DNA of 64,000 bases, from assembly GCA_964500435.1 (NCBI GenBank), contig CAZCNL010000013.1, positions 1-64,000 on the forward strand, read 5' to 3'. Positions within the stretch are counted from its first letter, which is position 1. Every line of letters starts with the position of its first letter. The notes beneath the pieces were generated by a model. That model saw only the letters and a list, made by a program, of their open reading frames with translations, searched no databases and had not been told where the DNA came from. This document shows positions 17,901 through 26,250 of the stretch, in pieces. A program made the translations under genes and the position numbers. Source of the DNA: GWF2-33-9 sp964500435. GTDB taxonomy: Bacteria; Bacteroidota; Ignavibacteria; Kapaibacteriales; UBA2268.

Positions 17901-19502
17901 AAGCAAGATTTTAATACATTAGAAATTAATATTAAAAAAATTCCGATTGACCTTTCTTTGAGTGATAATTTGATGAAAATATACGATAAGTATGATATTG
18001 ATGCGAAGCTTAATTCATTTAATTTGCAAACAATTGCCCCATTTATTCCCGTAGTCCATAAATTACGAGGCTATATAAATACTAAAATTAATATTAGTGG
18101 TACAAATTTTGAAGATTATTTGTTAAATGGCGAAATTGAAACAAAAGATGTTAGTTTCAACTTAGTTAATAACAATTTGGATTATTCTTTATTTAGTAAA
18201 ATTAATATTTCACAAAATTCTATTAATATCAATAACTTAAAAATAAATAATTTTGGTACGAACTCTTACGCACAAGTTACTGGTTCAATTGATTTTAAAA
18301 GTAGCAATGTTGAAAATTTAAATTTAAATTTAATAGCAAAAGATTTTTTTGTTTTGGACGAAGCATCAAAAAAACCAAGTCCGATGTTTTTCGGGAAACT
18401 AAGTATATCAACAAAAAATGAAGGAGTAAATATTTCTGGTCCACTCGAAAAATTAAATATACTCGGAAATATTCAAATTAATCCTTCGAATTTAACTATA
18501 AAAAACGTGTTGGATGAACAAATTGTAACAAAAACAAATTTTGAATATGAAATTAAAAACAATACAAGAATAGCAAAAATTACGACAGTTATCGATTCAT
18601 CTCAACAAAAACAAATTTCGAACTCAAAACCAAAAGTAACTTTGTCATATATTCCTGATGTTGACTTAAATATCTTTATTCCAAAAGATATAGGAGTAAA
18701 AATCGACTTAGGAGCAATTGGTGAAATCGTGGCTGTTTTAGGAGCAAGTGACCCGACTGTGCCTTTAAAGTATGTTATGAATGAGCAAAATATTTTAGGG
18801 CAATTATATGGTGAACTTCAAATCAAAGATGGTTCCACGTTAAATTCCTATCGTTCGATGAAAGCAAGCGGAACAATATCTTTCCAAACAGGAAAGATTG
18901 ATAATCCCGCCATTAACATAACTGCCTTTTATAATGGTACAATTGGCGAAGCTCCTAATCAAATAAAATATGTTGTCAATGTTTATATAACTGGAACAGC
19001 ACAAACACCTAAGGTTCGTTTTGATTATACTTTAAATGGCATTGCTCCACAAGCAGAACAAAAGAAAATTGAAGAAAATGCCTTATATTTGCTTCTTTTT
19101 GGTCAATTGCCCGGAAGTGAAGGAATTATAGACCCAAATGTGGTGAATAAATTAGGAAATTCCGGAATTTCGTCCCTTGCTTCAAGAACTTTTTCTGATT
19201 TACTTTTAAAAACAGGAGTGATTGAAAGTGCGGATGTTCAATTAAACACAGAAGATTACGAAAAAACAAAAATTCAATTAAAAGGAAAAATTTTTGGTTC
19301 GTTAAATTGGTCTTTTGGTGGAAGCGTAGCAGATTTGACAAGAAGCAATCAAATTGTCGTCGAAGTCCCACTTTCAATAGATTCTGAAACTTTCAACCAA
19401 ATAGTTTGGATGATTGCTTATTCGACAAATGGAAACTCCTCTATTATTGACCCGGATGAAAAAATCTGGGAACTCAAATTAAAAATTGGTGGAAGTTGGT
19501 AA
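15000..19502 (+). CDS. TamB-like translocation/assembly module protein (DUF490)
   Basis: A 1500-aa protein of the TamB/AsmA-like bridge family. A cytoplasmic Lys-rich start is followed by one transmembrane helix (about 17-38, WIILGLFFSVFFVITTLLLI). More than 1100 residues of repetitive beta strand follow, which in this family form a hydrophobic groove spanning the periplasm. The conserved C-terminal DUF490 region is at about 1150-1500, with LYLLLFGQLPG and a terminal amphipathic strand ending in W. It probably serves outer-membrane protein assembly or phospholipid transport; no TamA/BamA partner is adjacent. Start: TTG at 15000, because an in-frame stop sits 6 bases upstream and no ATG precedes the membrane helix. 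Confidence 0.85.
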   Translation: MNKKQDKKKSKIFTIFKWIILGLFFSVFFVITTLLLINNVKFLRKPTLNFIVSIVNSSLTGKIEIGDLHFQSLNHIEINDFKLLAANDTLAQFKKLDLKFFLLELLNNNIKIKYLKLYNTRVKLLRSKTDSLWNFDKIAPPSESNSPPGKSPLIFVQNLQLFDTYIVLKDSTFIIPELPFNPLDLKFNNLNLEIAAELDFNSSKIHSIIKNFKFDEENTGFSVKSLNFEATLDSTLMNVDKMTMELENSSLNLTAHFTKYSPLSLQQNNDILKSKIDISFDATNFSTTEIKRFAFVPLNSSQTANIKFRAKGSFQDLDIDTMNIQLASNEIQSFGKLHDIGGNNFQYLINIFDSKITDSAIKDLISIDLSAIPQFQQANVKNIQINGNLENVNVDFNFSSKIGNAKGKAFLDFAKELKYGINADFSNINLEEIARNKTLASNLNGRIDYEGSGDKIQNLQGKGLLQLDSSLFNKIQIKKSILDLNLSNSIVNINNCEIHFPNNKDQILGTTTASINLTGLLNMQDMKVPKYDLNMNIQDVNFANIFNNETFPQLLNSQINVSGASFNLDSMNLNVEANFKSIEYPNFALLPIIFNFKMQNKDSLQKSIQLTFGTDTIEINGKLNLNELAQQKANDLINYASLFIANRYEQLILKESDSTKEKEISLLAKNLKFPNSDAVIELKINDLGFLNIFTKDLFLSTSINTKMNFISTDTTLFLDFTNLKIGNTNFQNKDASLQLTPFYLSGLVNIIKADSTIKLDYATLTIDELKSINFNQLQIQNPILDLFLADSNFVVGVSLEKDTTFKSALDLKGQIKRDNIEINFNNISLSLFNNIKLKNSTTAFLKLDNSSIVIKNFNLFGLNNEKISISGYGDTASFQDFKLEASNFKLSNYSKLFPQNIQDYLLNFDVQLTTAELTANGQYKSPSYTFTTQIDSIYSFKKYSGKATAQVDYFDKNIIGHINLSNDKQDFNTLEINIKKIPIDLSLSDNLMKIYDKYDIDAKLNSFNLQTIAPFIPVVHKLRGYINTKINISGTNFEDYLLNGEIETKDVSFNLVNNNLDYSLFSKINISQNSININNLKINNFGTNSYAQVTGSIDFKSSNVENLNLNLIAKDFFVLDEASKKPSPMFFGKLSISTKNEGVNISGPLEKLNILGNIQINPSNLTIKNVLDEQIVTKTNFEYEIKNNTRIAKITTVIDSSQQKQISNSKPKVTLSYIPDVDLNIFIPKDIGVKIDLGAIGEIVAVLGASDPTVPLKYVMNEQNILGQLYGELQIKDGSTLNSYRSMKASGTISFQTGKIDNPAINITAFYNGTIGEAPNQIKYVVNVYITGTAQTPKVRFDYTLNGIAPQAEQKKIEENALYLLLFGQLPGSEGIIDPNVVNKLGNSGISSLASRTFSDLLLKTGVIESADVQLNTEDYEKTKIQLKGKIFGSLNWSFGGSVADLTRSNQIVVEVPLSIDSETFNQIVWMIAYSTNGNSSIIDPDEKIWELKLKIGGSW

Positions 19503-19553
19503 TATTTTATTATAAACTGTCGATAAGTAATATTAAAAAGAAAATTAAAAATT

Positions 19554-19862
19554 ATGTCCGAAGAAAATATACTTAATAATAAAGAGCCATCAAAATTCAA
19601 TCGATTCTCAAAAAATCGCCTTCAGCCCCGAGGCTATTATGCAGAATTAGCTGAAATGGATGCTTTACTTGATTATGTTAATGAATATATGGGCGAGCGA
19701 TTCAATAATGATGAGGACTTTAAAGACGAAATTTTTAAGATTATTTACGAAAACTCCAAGCATATCCAACCACAACTGGAAGTTTTTCTTTTAGAAAGAT
19801 TGATTCATAGTTTAAGTTATTTTAATGAGATGATGAGCGAATGGATAAACCAGAATCAATAA
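19554..19862 (+). CDS. Small conserved-looking hypothetical protein
   Basis: A 102-aa acidic soluble protein with no signal peptide or membrane segment. It looks all-helical, with recurring acidic and aromatic positions (YYAELAEMDALLDYVNEYMG, then LEVFLLERLIHSLSYFNE). I do not recognise the family. It overlaps the next gene by 22 bases and follows tamB by 51, so it is probably translated with both. Base composition matches its neighbours. Confidence 0.6.
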   Translation: MSEENILNNKEPSKFNRFSKNRLQPRGYYAELAEMDALLDYVNEYMGERFNNDEDFKDEIFKIIYENSKHIQPQLEVFLLERLIHSLSYFNEMMSEWINQNQ

Positions 19863-20824
19863 GTTATGAAGTTTTTGAATTATATAAAAAGGTCATTGAC
19901 CACGCAAATAAATATGATGCACTTTTCCGTGATATCGAACGTAAAACAAAAGCTTTCGATGATGTAATTTTTTCTTTCGAAACTTTTGCTCGCAGTGTTA
20001 AAGACCAACTTGCTGTTTTCATTGATAAAACTCGCTTCGAAATTGACAAATCTTTAGAAATTTACCAACTTGAACGAAGCAAAGTTGCAGATTTTTTAAA
20101 TGAAGCCGAAAAAATACGAAAGTTACAAGCAGAAGCAGAAAATTTAGTTTCAACTCTCGAAATTCTCCGTGTCGATTACCAACACGTTTATAATCAAGCA
20201 AACGAAAGTTACCAAAAATTCCAAAATTTATTAAATTCTATTGAAACTCAATCTAATAAATATCTTAATCAAACTATTACAGAACTTTCTGACAAAATCG
20301 ATAAAGAAATTAATTCCAAAGTTGCTCGAGATTTGAAAACTATTGAAACCCAAATCCTTTTAAGACATAAAATTCTTGAAGGACGTGTCGTTGAATTAAG
20401 TAATATGTTGAATTTGCTGTTTGCTTCTATTGAAGGAACCAACAAAAACAATGAAAGCGATAAAGTTAATTTTAGTGAATCATCTGACGTTGCTAATTCT
20501 TTTAAAACAATTGATAAGGTTACTCAAAAGCATTTAAATATCACAAGCGAAATGGAACTCAAATTAGATCAAATTACTGAATCAATGAAGGATTTCGAAG
20601 CAAAATTGAGCAAAGAAAAAAAAGAAATTTCCAAACTATACGAAGACCTTTTAGAAAAAGATAGCAACGATTTTAATAAATTAAAAGATAGAATTTATAA
20701 TTTATCATTCGAAATTGAAAAAAATCAAAAAGAAGTAGAAAAAGCACAACGCAACTCTGTTATTTCGATTATTATTGCTTTTGTTGCTGTTTTAGTTTCT
20801 GTTTTAGTTAGTTTTTTATTTTAA
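19841..20824 (+). CDS. Coiled-coil protein with C-terminal membrane anchor
   Basis: A 327-aa protein that is almost entirely predicted coiled coil (about 20-300, rich in E/K/D/N/L heptads). It ends in one hydrophobic helix (VISIIIAFVAVLVSVLVSFLF, about 307-327) with only the stop after it, i.e. tail-anchored with the bulk in the cytoplasm. There is no signal peptide. The family is not recognised. The start at 19841 overlaps the preceding small gene. Position after tamB suggests an envelope-associated scaffold, but that is inference. Confidence 0.6.
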   Translation: MDKPESISYEVFELYKKVIDHANKYDALFRDIERKTKAFDDVIFSFETFARSVKDQLAVFIDKTRFEIDKSLEIYQLERSKVADFLNEAEKIRKLQAEAENLVSTLEILRVDYQHVYNQANESYQKFQNLLNSIETQSNKYLNQTITELSDKIDKEINSKVARDLKTIETQILLRHKILEGRVVELSNMLNLLFASIEGTNKNNESDKVNFSESSDVANSFKTIDKVTQKHLNITSEMELKLDQITESMKDFEAKLSKEKKEISKLYEDLLEKDSNDFNKLKDRIYNLSFEIEKNQKEVEKAQRNSVISIIIAFVAVLVSVLVSFLF

Positions 20825-20875
20825 AAATCTAAATTTTTTATATTTATTTTGAAAAATAATTTTAGAAATAAATTT

Positions 20876-22045
20876 CTATGAATTATTTATTTCTTTAAAC
20901 AACTTTGCAATTTCATTTACAAAACTCTTCCAATTATATTGCAACTTAAATTTTTCAATGTTATTTGAGTAAAATTCAGATAAATTCGAATGGAAGAATT
21001 TTAAAATTCCCTCCTTAATCAAATTCACCTCAGCTTTTTCGATAATCATTCCTGTTTGGAAAGGGTCAATAACTTCTTTTAAACCACCTACATTTGTTGT
21101 AATAACTGGCAAATTAAAATGATATGCAACACCAATAACGCCGCTTTGTGTGGCGCTTCTATATGGTAAAACGCAGACATCAGCCGCTGAAAAATACGGT
21201 GAGACTTCATTATCGGGGACATATTTGTTAATTAATGTAACTTTTTGTTGTAAATTATATTTCTCGATTAATTCTATATATTCTTTTTCTTCTCCGTAAA
21301 TTTCACCAACAATTAACAAATGATAATCATTTTGCAATTGAGAAAAAGCTTCAATTAAAATATCCAAACCTTTATAATGGCGAATTAAGCCAAAAAAAAG
21401 AACAATTTTTTTTTCATTTGATAGTTGCAATATTTTTCTTGCTTCGGATTTTTGTAGCTTCATTCCGAAATGCTCATAAACTGGATGAGGATGAATACGA
21501 TATTTAGCATCATTTTTCAAACTGATTAAATCATTTTTTACAGATTCAGCTAAAACAATGAATGCATCATTATGCTTTAAAAAATACTTGGTTAAAATTT
21601 CATCACCAGGTTTATGTTCGTGTGGAATTACATTGCTCATAATACTAATTACTGTCACTTTATCCCTTTTAAGCAATTTTGCAACCATACCCAAACTCGG
21701 TGCAAAAAAAGGGTGCCAGTAATCCAAAAGCAACAAATCGGGCGAAAACGCCTTTATTGCTTTGGCTGTTTGGTAATAACTAAGCGGATTAATGCTATCC
21801 AAAATTCTTTCACTTGGGATTTTGTCGGCGGAATCATTTTCTTCGACAAATTGAGTTTTCCCGGGAAAAAAAAGTGAAGGATAAAGTCTTGTGAAATTAA
21901 ATGCTTGAATTTTCTTTTCTTTGTTGAATTTTGACTTTAATATATCAAAATCATTTTCATTTTCTAAAGCACGGTAAACATTTGCGTTAAACTGAGCGAT
22001 TCCCCCTCGAAATGGATAAAAAGTCGATAAAAAAGCAATTCTCAT
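20876..22045 (-). CDS. Glycosyltransferase, family 4-like (GT-B fold)
   Basis: A 389-aa cytoplasmic or membrane-associated glycosyltransferase. The N-terminal Rossmann half starts with FLSTFYPFRGGIAQFN, the glycine-rich acceptor loop. The C-terminal donor half carries IVLFFGLIRHYKGLDILIEA, LLIVGEIYGE and ADVCVLPYRSATQSGVIGVAYHFNLPVI, the region of the usual EX7E motif, where Gln replaces the first Glu as in a subgroup of these enzymes. It probably adds a sugar to a lipid- or protein-linked glycan; sugar and acceptor are unknown. The stop of the TPR gene upstream is adjacent (no gap), so they are an operon. Confidence 0.85.
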   Translation of the reverse strand: MRIAFLSTFYPFRGGIAQFNANVYRALENENDFDILKSKFNKEKKIQAFNFTRLYPSLFFPGKTQFVEENDSADKIPSERILDSINPLSYYQTAKAIKAFSPDLLLLDYWHPFFAPSLGMVAKLLKRDKVTVISIMSNVIPHEHKPGDEILTKYFLKHNDAFIVLAESVKNDLISLKNDAKYRIHPHPVYEHFGMKLQKSEARKILQLSNEKKIVLFFGLIRHYKGLDILIEAFSQLQNDYHLLIVGEIYGEEKEYIELIEKYNLQQKVTLINKYVPDNEVSPYFSAADVCVLPYRSATQSGVIGVAYHFNLPVITTNVGGLKEVIDPFQTGMIIEKAEVNLIKEGILKFFHSNLSEFYSNNIEKFKLQYNWKSFVNEIAKLFKEINNS

Positions 22046-22681
22046 TTACTCTTCTTCCTTCAAATACTTCAATATTCTTTGTGCTTCCGAAGTCAAAGTG
22101 TCTTGGGACTTATGCATTGACAAAAAAGTTTCGAAATCTTTAATTGATAATTGTTTTTGCTTTTGATAATAATAAATCACCGCCCTTCCATAAAAAGCCA
22201 AATCATAATCGGGACGCAAATTCAAGCAAGTTGAATAGTCTTTGATTGCTAATTCATCTTTTTCTAAATGATAGTAAATATTGCCACGTTCGTAATAAGC
22301 TTCGTATGACGAGGAATCTAACCTCAATGCTTTGTTTAAATCACGTAAGGCTTCATTGTATTTTTCTAAATTTCTAAGCGCAATAGCACGACCAAGTAAA
22401 GATGGGAAATCATCCGAATTTTTTTCTAAAACTTTCGAATAATCATTCATCGCTTTTAAATACTCTTGACTTTTTAAAAACGAAGAAGCTCGGGCATAAT
22501 ATGCAGGTAAATAATTTGGATTTAAAGATAGTACTTTCGTATATAAATCGATTGCTCGACTATAATAACCATCCTTATATGCTTTATTTGCTTCTTCAAT
22601 ATCACTTTTATCTGCTATTAAATTTTTAGTAAATCCAAGCAATATTAATAACAAACTTGAAATTAAAATTATCTTTTTCAT
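22046..22681 (-). CDS. Exported TPR-repeat protein
   Basis: A 211-aa protein with a signal peptide (KKIILISSLLLILLGFTKNLIA) followed by about four to five tetratricopeptide repeats covering most of the rest. Consensus TPR residues can be seen in AYKDGYYSRAIDLYTKVL, YYARASSFLKSQEYLKAMNDY, LRNLEKYNEALRDLNKAL and YYERGNIYYHLEKDELAIKDY. It is probably a periplasmic protein-interaction scaffold. It precedes the glycosyltransferase without a gap and has its own two-box promoter at 22716-22748. Confidence 0.82.
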   Translation of the reverse strand: MKKIILISSLLLILLGFTKNLIADKSDIEEANKAYKDGYYSRAIDLYTKVLSLNPNYLPAYYARASSFLKSQEYLKAMNDYSKVLEKNSDDFPSLLGRAIALRNLEKYNEALRDLNKALRLDSSSYEAYYERGNIYYHLEKDELAIKDYSTCLNLRPDYDLAFYGRAVIYYYQKQKQLSIKDFETFLSMHKSQDTLTSEAQRILKYLKEEE

Positions 22682-22715
22682 TATTTTATTTTTAATTTTT
22701 TTAGTTATAAATTAC

Positions 22716-22748
22716 AAAATTAATATCATTTTCGTTTAATCTTTCAAA
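22716..22748 (-). promoter_or_regulatory. Bacteroidota-type promoter of the TPR/glycosyltransferase operon
   Basis: On the minus strand TTTG (22745-22748), a 21-base spacer and TAATTTTG (22716-22723). The ATG is 35 bases downstream. Confidence 0.6.
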
Positions 22749-22749
22749 A

Positions 22750-22783
22750 TTTGAAAATTTTTCAGAAAATTAGTTTAATTTTG
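22750..22783 (+). promoter_or_regulatory. Bacteroidota-type promoter, divergent from the TPR promoter
   Basis: TTTG (22750-22753), a 22-base spacer and TAATTTTG (22776-22783), 26 bases before the ATG of the winged-helix membrane protein. Its -33 element is one base from the -33 element of the opposing promoter. Confidence 0.6.
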
Positions 22784-22809
22784 TATTTAATATCAAATAA
22801 AAGCAAATT

Positions 22810-24165
22810 ATGGCAGAACAAATAAAACAAGAAGAAATCGTATTAAAAATTGAAAAGATTCTCCCAAAAACAAAAGGGCGCTTTGCTCCCGAAGATTTAG
22901 CCGCAGAAACAGGCTTTTCTTTGAATGATATCAATGATGCTGTCAAACGATTGCTCGAAATTTACAGAGCAAAAGTCGTAATGAATCCAGAAAATGGTAA
23001 ATTAATGTTCCAATTCAATTATCCACTTGATAAAATTGGAGAAAAAAGCTTAAAAGAAAAATTGACAGCTGTAATGCAATGGCTCTGGCGTGCTTTTCAA
23101 ATGTTTTATAAAGCTTTAACGGGAATAATTTTAATAGTTTACACTGTAATTTTTGTGCTTATAATTTTATTTTTAATTTTCGCTTCTTCCAGCAGTAAAG
23201 ACAATAGAAGGGGCGGAGGTTTAAATTTAAATATTTTCGGGGGAATTTTCCGTGCAATTTTTGAAGCACTGTATTGGGTATCTTTTTCCAATAGAGTAGT
23301 GGAAAGAACTGATAATAGTGGTTTACTCTATAAAACATACGAAAAACCAGATAATAAAGGAAAAGGCTTTGTCCAATCTGTTTTTCAATTTGTTTTTGGA
23401 CCAGAAAATCCACCTGTTCCAGAAAATGCTGACGAAAAAGAAGCCATTGCTTTTATCCGAAAAGTATCGAATGGAAAGTTAACCGCATCCGATATTGTTC
23501 TTTTAACAGGTATTACTTATAGTCAAGCAGAAGAAAGGCTCGCTGAGTACGCCGCAAAATTTGGTGGCGAATTAGAAATTACTGAGGAAGGCAAAGTTGT
23601 AGCTAATTTCGAAAATTTACTTCATACCAAAACTTCGAACCTCGAAGGAGGAAAAATAATCTATTATTATGATGAAATTGAACCACCACAAGAATTAACC
23701 GGTAACACTTCTGGTAAAAATTTTGCTATCATTTTGATGAATATTTTTAACTTAATTATGTCTTATATAGTAATTGTGGGAACTCGTGAGCCAATTTTAT
23801 ATAAGGAACAGTATGTCGATGTGCCCAGTATTGTTACATATGGTCTCGGTTGGTTTCCTTTTCTCTTTTCCATTTCATTTTTTATTTTGCCATTACTTCG
23901 TATTCCATTTGTTTTAGCAGCCAAAAAGAAAAGGAATTATGCAATTATGCGAAAAAAATTGTTTTATGGTTTAATTAAATTAAAACGCAATATTACTTTC
24001 GAAAACCTGGCACAATTAATTAATTTACCCCCTGATTTGTTTGACGATGCAAAGAAAGTTTTAAACAAACTGGTTATTGATTTAAGGGGTGAAATTAATA
24101 CAAACGATAAAGGTCAAATAATAATAAATATTGATAAATTTATTGATGAATTAAGTTATAATTAA
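22810..24165 (+). CDS. Membrane protein with three winged-helix-like segments
   Basis: A 451-aa protein I do not recognise by name. Three regions read like small winged-helix domains (helices then a beta wing). They are at 5-70 (RFAPEDLAAETGFSLNDINDAVKRL), 210-280 (LTASDIVLLTGITYSQAEERL) and 375-450 (ITFENLAQLINLPPDLFDDAKKVL). Between them lie membrane segments: about 100-128 (ILIVYTVIFVLIILFLIF), about 300-325 (FAIILMNIFNLIMSYIVIV) and about 340-370 (FPFLFSISFFILPLLRIPFVL). All three domains could be cytosolic and bind DNA or protein. The middle domain resembles the C-terminal part of the 155-aa protein at 53360. It has its own promoter and is convergent with the DUF2723 gene. Confidence 0.65.
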   Translation: MAEQIKQEEIVLKIEKILPKTKGRFAPEDLAAETGFSLNDINDAVKRLLEIYRAKVVMNPENGKLMFQFNYPLDKIGEKSLKEKLTAVMQWLWRAFQMFYKALTGIILIVYTVIFVLIILFLIFASSSSKDNRRGGGLNLNIFGGIFRAIFEALYWVSFSNRVVERTDNSGLLYKTYEKPDNKGKGFVQSVFQFVFGPENPPVPENADEKEAIAFIRKVSNGKLTASDIVLLTGITYSQAEERLAEYAAKFGGELEITEEGKVVANFENLLHTKTSNLEGGKIIYYYDEIEPPQELTGNTSGKNFAIILMNIFNLIMSYIVIVGTREPILYKEQYVDVPSIVTYGLGWFPFLFSISFFILPLLRIPFVLAAKKKRNYAIMRKKLFYGLIKLKRNITFENLAQLINLPPDLFDDAKKVLNKLVIDLRGEINTNDKGQIIINIDKFIDELSYN

Positions 24166-24214
24166 AATATATTTTAAAATTTAATCTTTTTCTTGAATTA
24201 TATATAATTAATTT

Positions 24215-24242
24215 TTAATATTTACCTATTAATATTTACCTA
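24215..24242. repeat. Perfect 14-bp tandem duplication at the DUF2723 stop codon
   Basis: TTAATATTTACCTA occurs twice in a row (24215-24228 and 24229-24242). The second copy encodes the last residues and stop of the DUF2723 protein; the first lies just downstream, so a second TAA and GKY-like codons are repeated after the stop. Confidence 0.7.
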
Positions 24243-26151
24243 ATGCAGTTTTAACTCTTATTGCTGTTGGGTTTTTAGGGTCGAAAAACAATGCTTCATC
24301 AGCCGCTTGCAAAGCTGTTTCAATTTGATTATTTTGCGATGTGTAAATTGCAATAGTTGCTAAATTTTCTGCTATTAAATTTAACATTCCTTCGGGCAAA
24401 AGTCCTTTGAATTTGCCTTTTGTTGCTTTGAAATAACGCAAATCTAATTTTGATAAATCAGTTTTTACAACTGTATCTTTTGTAAATAATTGTAAAGCAA
24501 AACCTTTCGGTACGACGTTATAATTTTTAAAGTAATCTATTTCCGTTGTATAAGCATCCAAAGTAACATATATTGGTCTTTCAGTAATGTTTGTGCGAAT
24601 TACAGCATCAATTGCACCATAATATTTTGCTTGTATTTCATTGGGATTATATGGTAAGCCACTTTCAAAATTTTCTAAAATTTCTTCAAATTCTTGAAAT
24701 TCTTTTTTTGCTTTCCCATAAATTTCCGGGTACATTCTGTTAAATTGTAAAGGATACCAGGTTCGTCGCATCAACTCTTTTTCAAGCAAAATTATATCTT
24801 TCCGAGTTCCTTCGACAATTTGCTCGTACATAAATGGACCAACAAAGTAATCCCATTGCGAAGAAATTACTATAGCATTTGAATCTACATTATTCAACAA
24901 ATTACGTGTATATTCTTTAACGTAAAAGTCTTCGGCATGGTCATTTTCACTAAAATTAATAACTAAATTTAATATAAACAAAATACCGATAAAGTGAATT
25001 GCAAAAGGTTTATATTCGATTAATTTTGCTAACCCAATCGATAAAATAATAAACAGAACAATAAAAGATAAAATAAAATAGGAATCAATATCAAAAATTT
25101 GGTAATTAACTGAATAAATTATATTGCCTATTATTAAAAGCACAAAAAACCATAGCAATGATTTTTTGCGTAAAAGAGCAAGAAAGCCCCATAAAATCAA
25201 AACAATGCCAACAAAAGCAAATTCATACGGTAAAAGTGAAAAATATATTTTCAAATTTTTAATGATAGTTTCCGAACCAGAAAACATCCATACTTGGTAT
25301 TGTTTTCCGCTTAAATGATATAAAAATTTACCGAAACTCCGGTGCACCCAACCCCAGTTAACAACTGGTTCCATTGATGAGCGAATCGGCAAATATAAAT
25401 ACAAAGTTAAGGCAAGTAAAATTGGAATAAATAATATCAATAAATCTTTGAATTTCTCTGATGTGAATTGTAATTGTTTGTTTTCATTTAAAAAATATAA
25501 AAAGAGCAACCCAGGAACAAGTAAAATAGACGACATATGATTAGTCATCGCCAACCCGAAAGCGAGCGCCAAAAGTATTTGTAATTTCTTGTTATTTTGA
25601 GAAAAATACACTCGTATTGAAAAATATAGAACTATGTTAAGCAGTAATAATTCCAGAGCATATACTTCTAATGAATTAGCTTGTTGCCATATTGTTGTCG
25701 CAAAACTATAAGACAATGCAGTAACAATTGCAACAGCATTGATTTGTGGTTTCGAAATAATAATTTTACGTTCTATTGAAGATGCTTTGTCACTTTTTTT
25801 GTCTTTGCTTTTTAAATTTTTTGTGATATAAGTAAAAGTTAAATTGCTCAATAAATATTGAATTGATAAAAATAAAACAGCAGCTGATAACGAAGTGACA
25901 AGAGCAGAAAATATGTTCAACTGCATAATTTCCGACATTGGTAAAGGCAATAAGCTCCATAAATGCGCTAAAATCGTAAATAATGGGTAACCAGTAGGAT
26001 GAGCTATACCAAGAACTACGCAGGCAGAGGCAAGTTCTCCGTTATCAGTATAGGATACAAATTGATTCATCGTAAAAACATAAACGAGTAGAGTAAAAAC
26101 TATGATGATTATTAATAATGCTTTTGTGTTGCCAAATATTTTTTCTATCAT
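24229..26151 (-). CDS. DUF2723 polytopic membrane protein (GT-C-like)
   Basis: A 640-aa inner-membrane protein with about ten hydrophobic helices in residues 10-400, then a periplasmic-type C-terminal domain. The N-terminal block with SYTDNGELASACVVLGIAHPTGYPLF is typical of DUF2723, a GT-C-like family frequent in Bacteroidota. Asp and Glu in the first loop (TDNGE) sit where GT-C enzymes keep their catalytic acid. At the C-terminus a TPR-like stretch (IETALQAADEALFFDPKNP) ends the protein. Many relatives are longer (around 1000 aa); this is a compact member. It probably transfers a sugar from a lipid-linked donor; the acceptor is unknown. TAATTTTG lies upstream at 26213. Confidence 0.82.
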   Translation of the reverse strand: MIEKIFGNTKALLIIIIVFTLLVYVFTMNQFVSYTDNGELASACVVLGIAHPTGYPLFTILAHLWSLLPLPMSEIMQLNIFSALVTSLSAAVLFLSIQYLLSNLTFTYITKNLKSKDKKSDKASSIERKIIISKPQINAVAIVTALSYSFATTIWQQANSLEVYALELLLLNIVLYFSIRVYFSQNNKKLQILLALAFGLAMTNHMSSILLVPGLLFLYFLNENKQLQFTSEKFKDLLILFIPILLALTLYLYLPIRSSMEPVVNWGWVHRSFGKFLYHLSGKQYQVWMFSGSETIIKNLKIYFSLLPYEFAFVGIVLILWGFLALLRKKSLLWFFVLLIIGNIIYSVNYQIFDIDSYFILSFIVLFIILSIGLAKLIEYKPFAIHFIGILFILNLVINFSENDHAEDFYVKEYTRNLLNNVDSNAIVISSQWDYFVGPFMYEQIVEGTRKDIILLEKELMRRTWYPLQFNRMYPEIYGKAKKEFQEFEEILENFESGLPYNPNEIQAKYYGAIDAVIRTNITERPIYVTLDAYTTEIDYFKNYNVVPKGFALQLFTKDTVVKTDLSKLDLRYFKATKGKFKGLLPEGMLNLIAENLATIAIYTSQNNQIETALQAADEALFFDPKNPTAIRVKTALGKY

Positions 26152-26212
26152 TTTCCCATTTTTATTATTTTAATTCAATTTATAATAAAATTTACATTTA
26201 TTCTTTCATTTA

Positions 26213-26220
26213 CAAAATTA
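26213..26220 (-). promoter_or_regulatory. Putative -7 box (TAATTTTG) of the DUF2723 gene
   Basis: A minus-strand TAATTTTG, 62 bases before the ATG, in the 99-base divergent gap shared with the DUF4139 gene. No -33 TTTG at proper spacing was found. Confidence 0.35.
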
Positions 26221-26250
26221 ATAAAGTCAAATCATAATTAAAGGTAAAAA

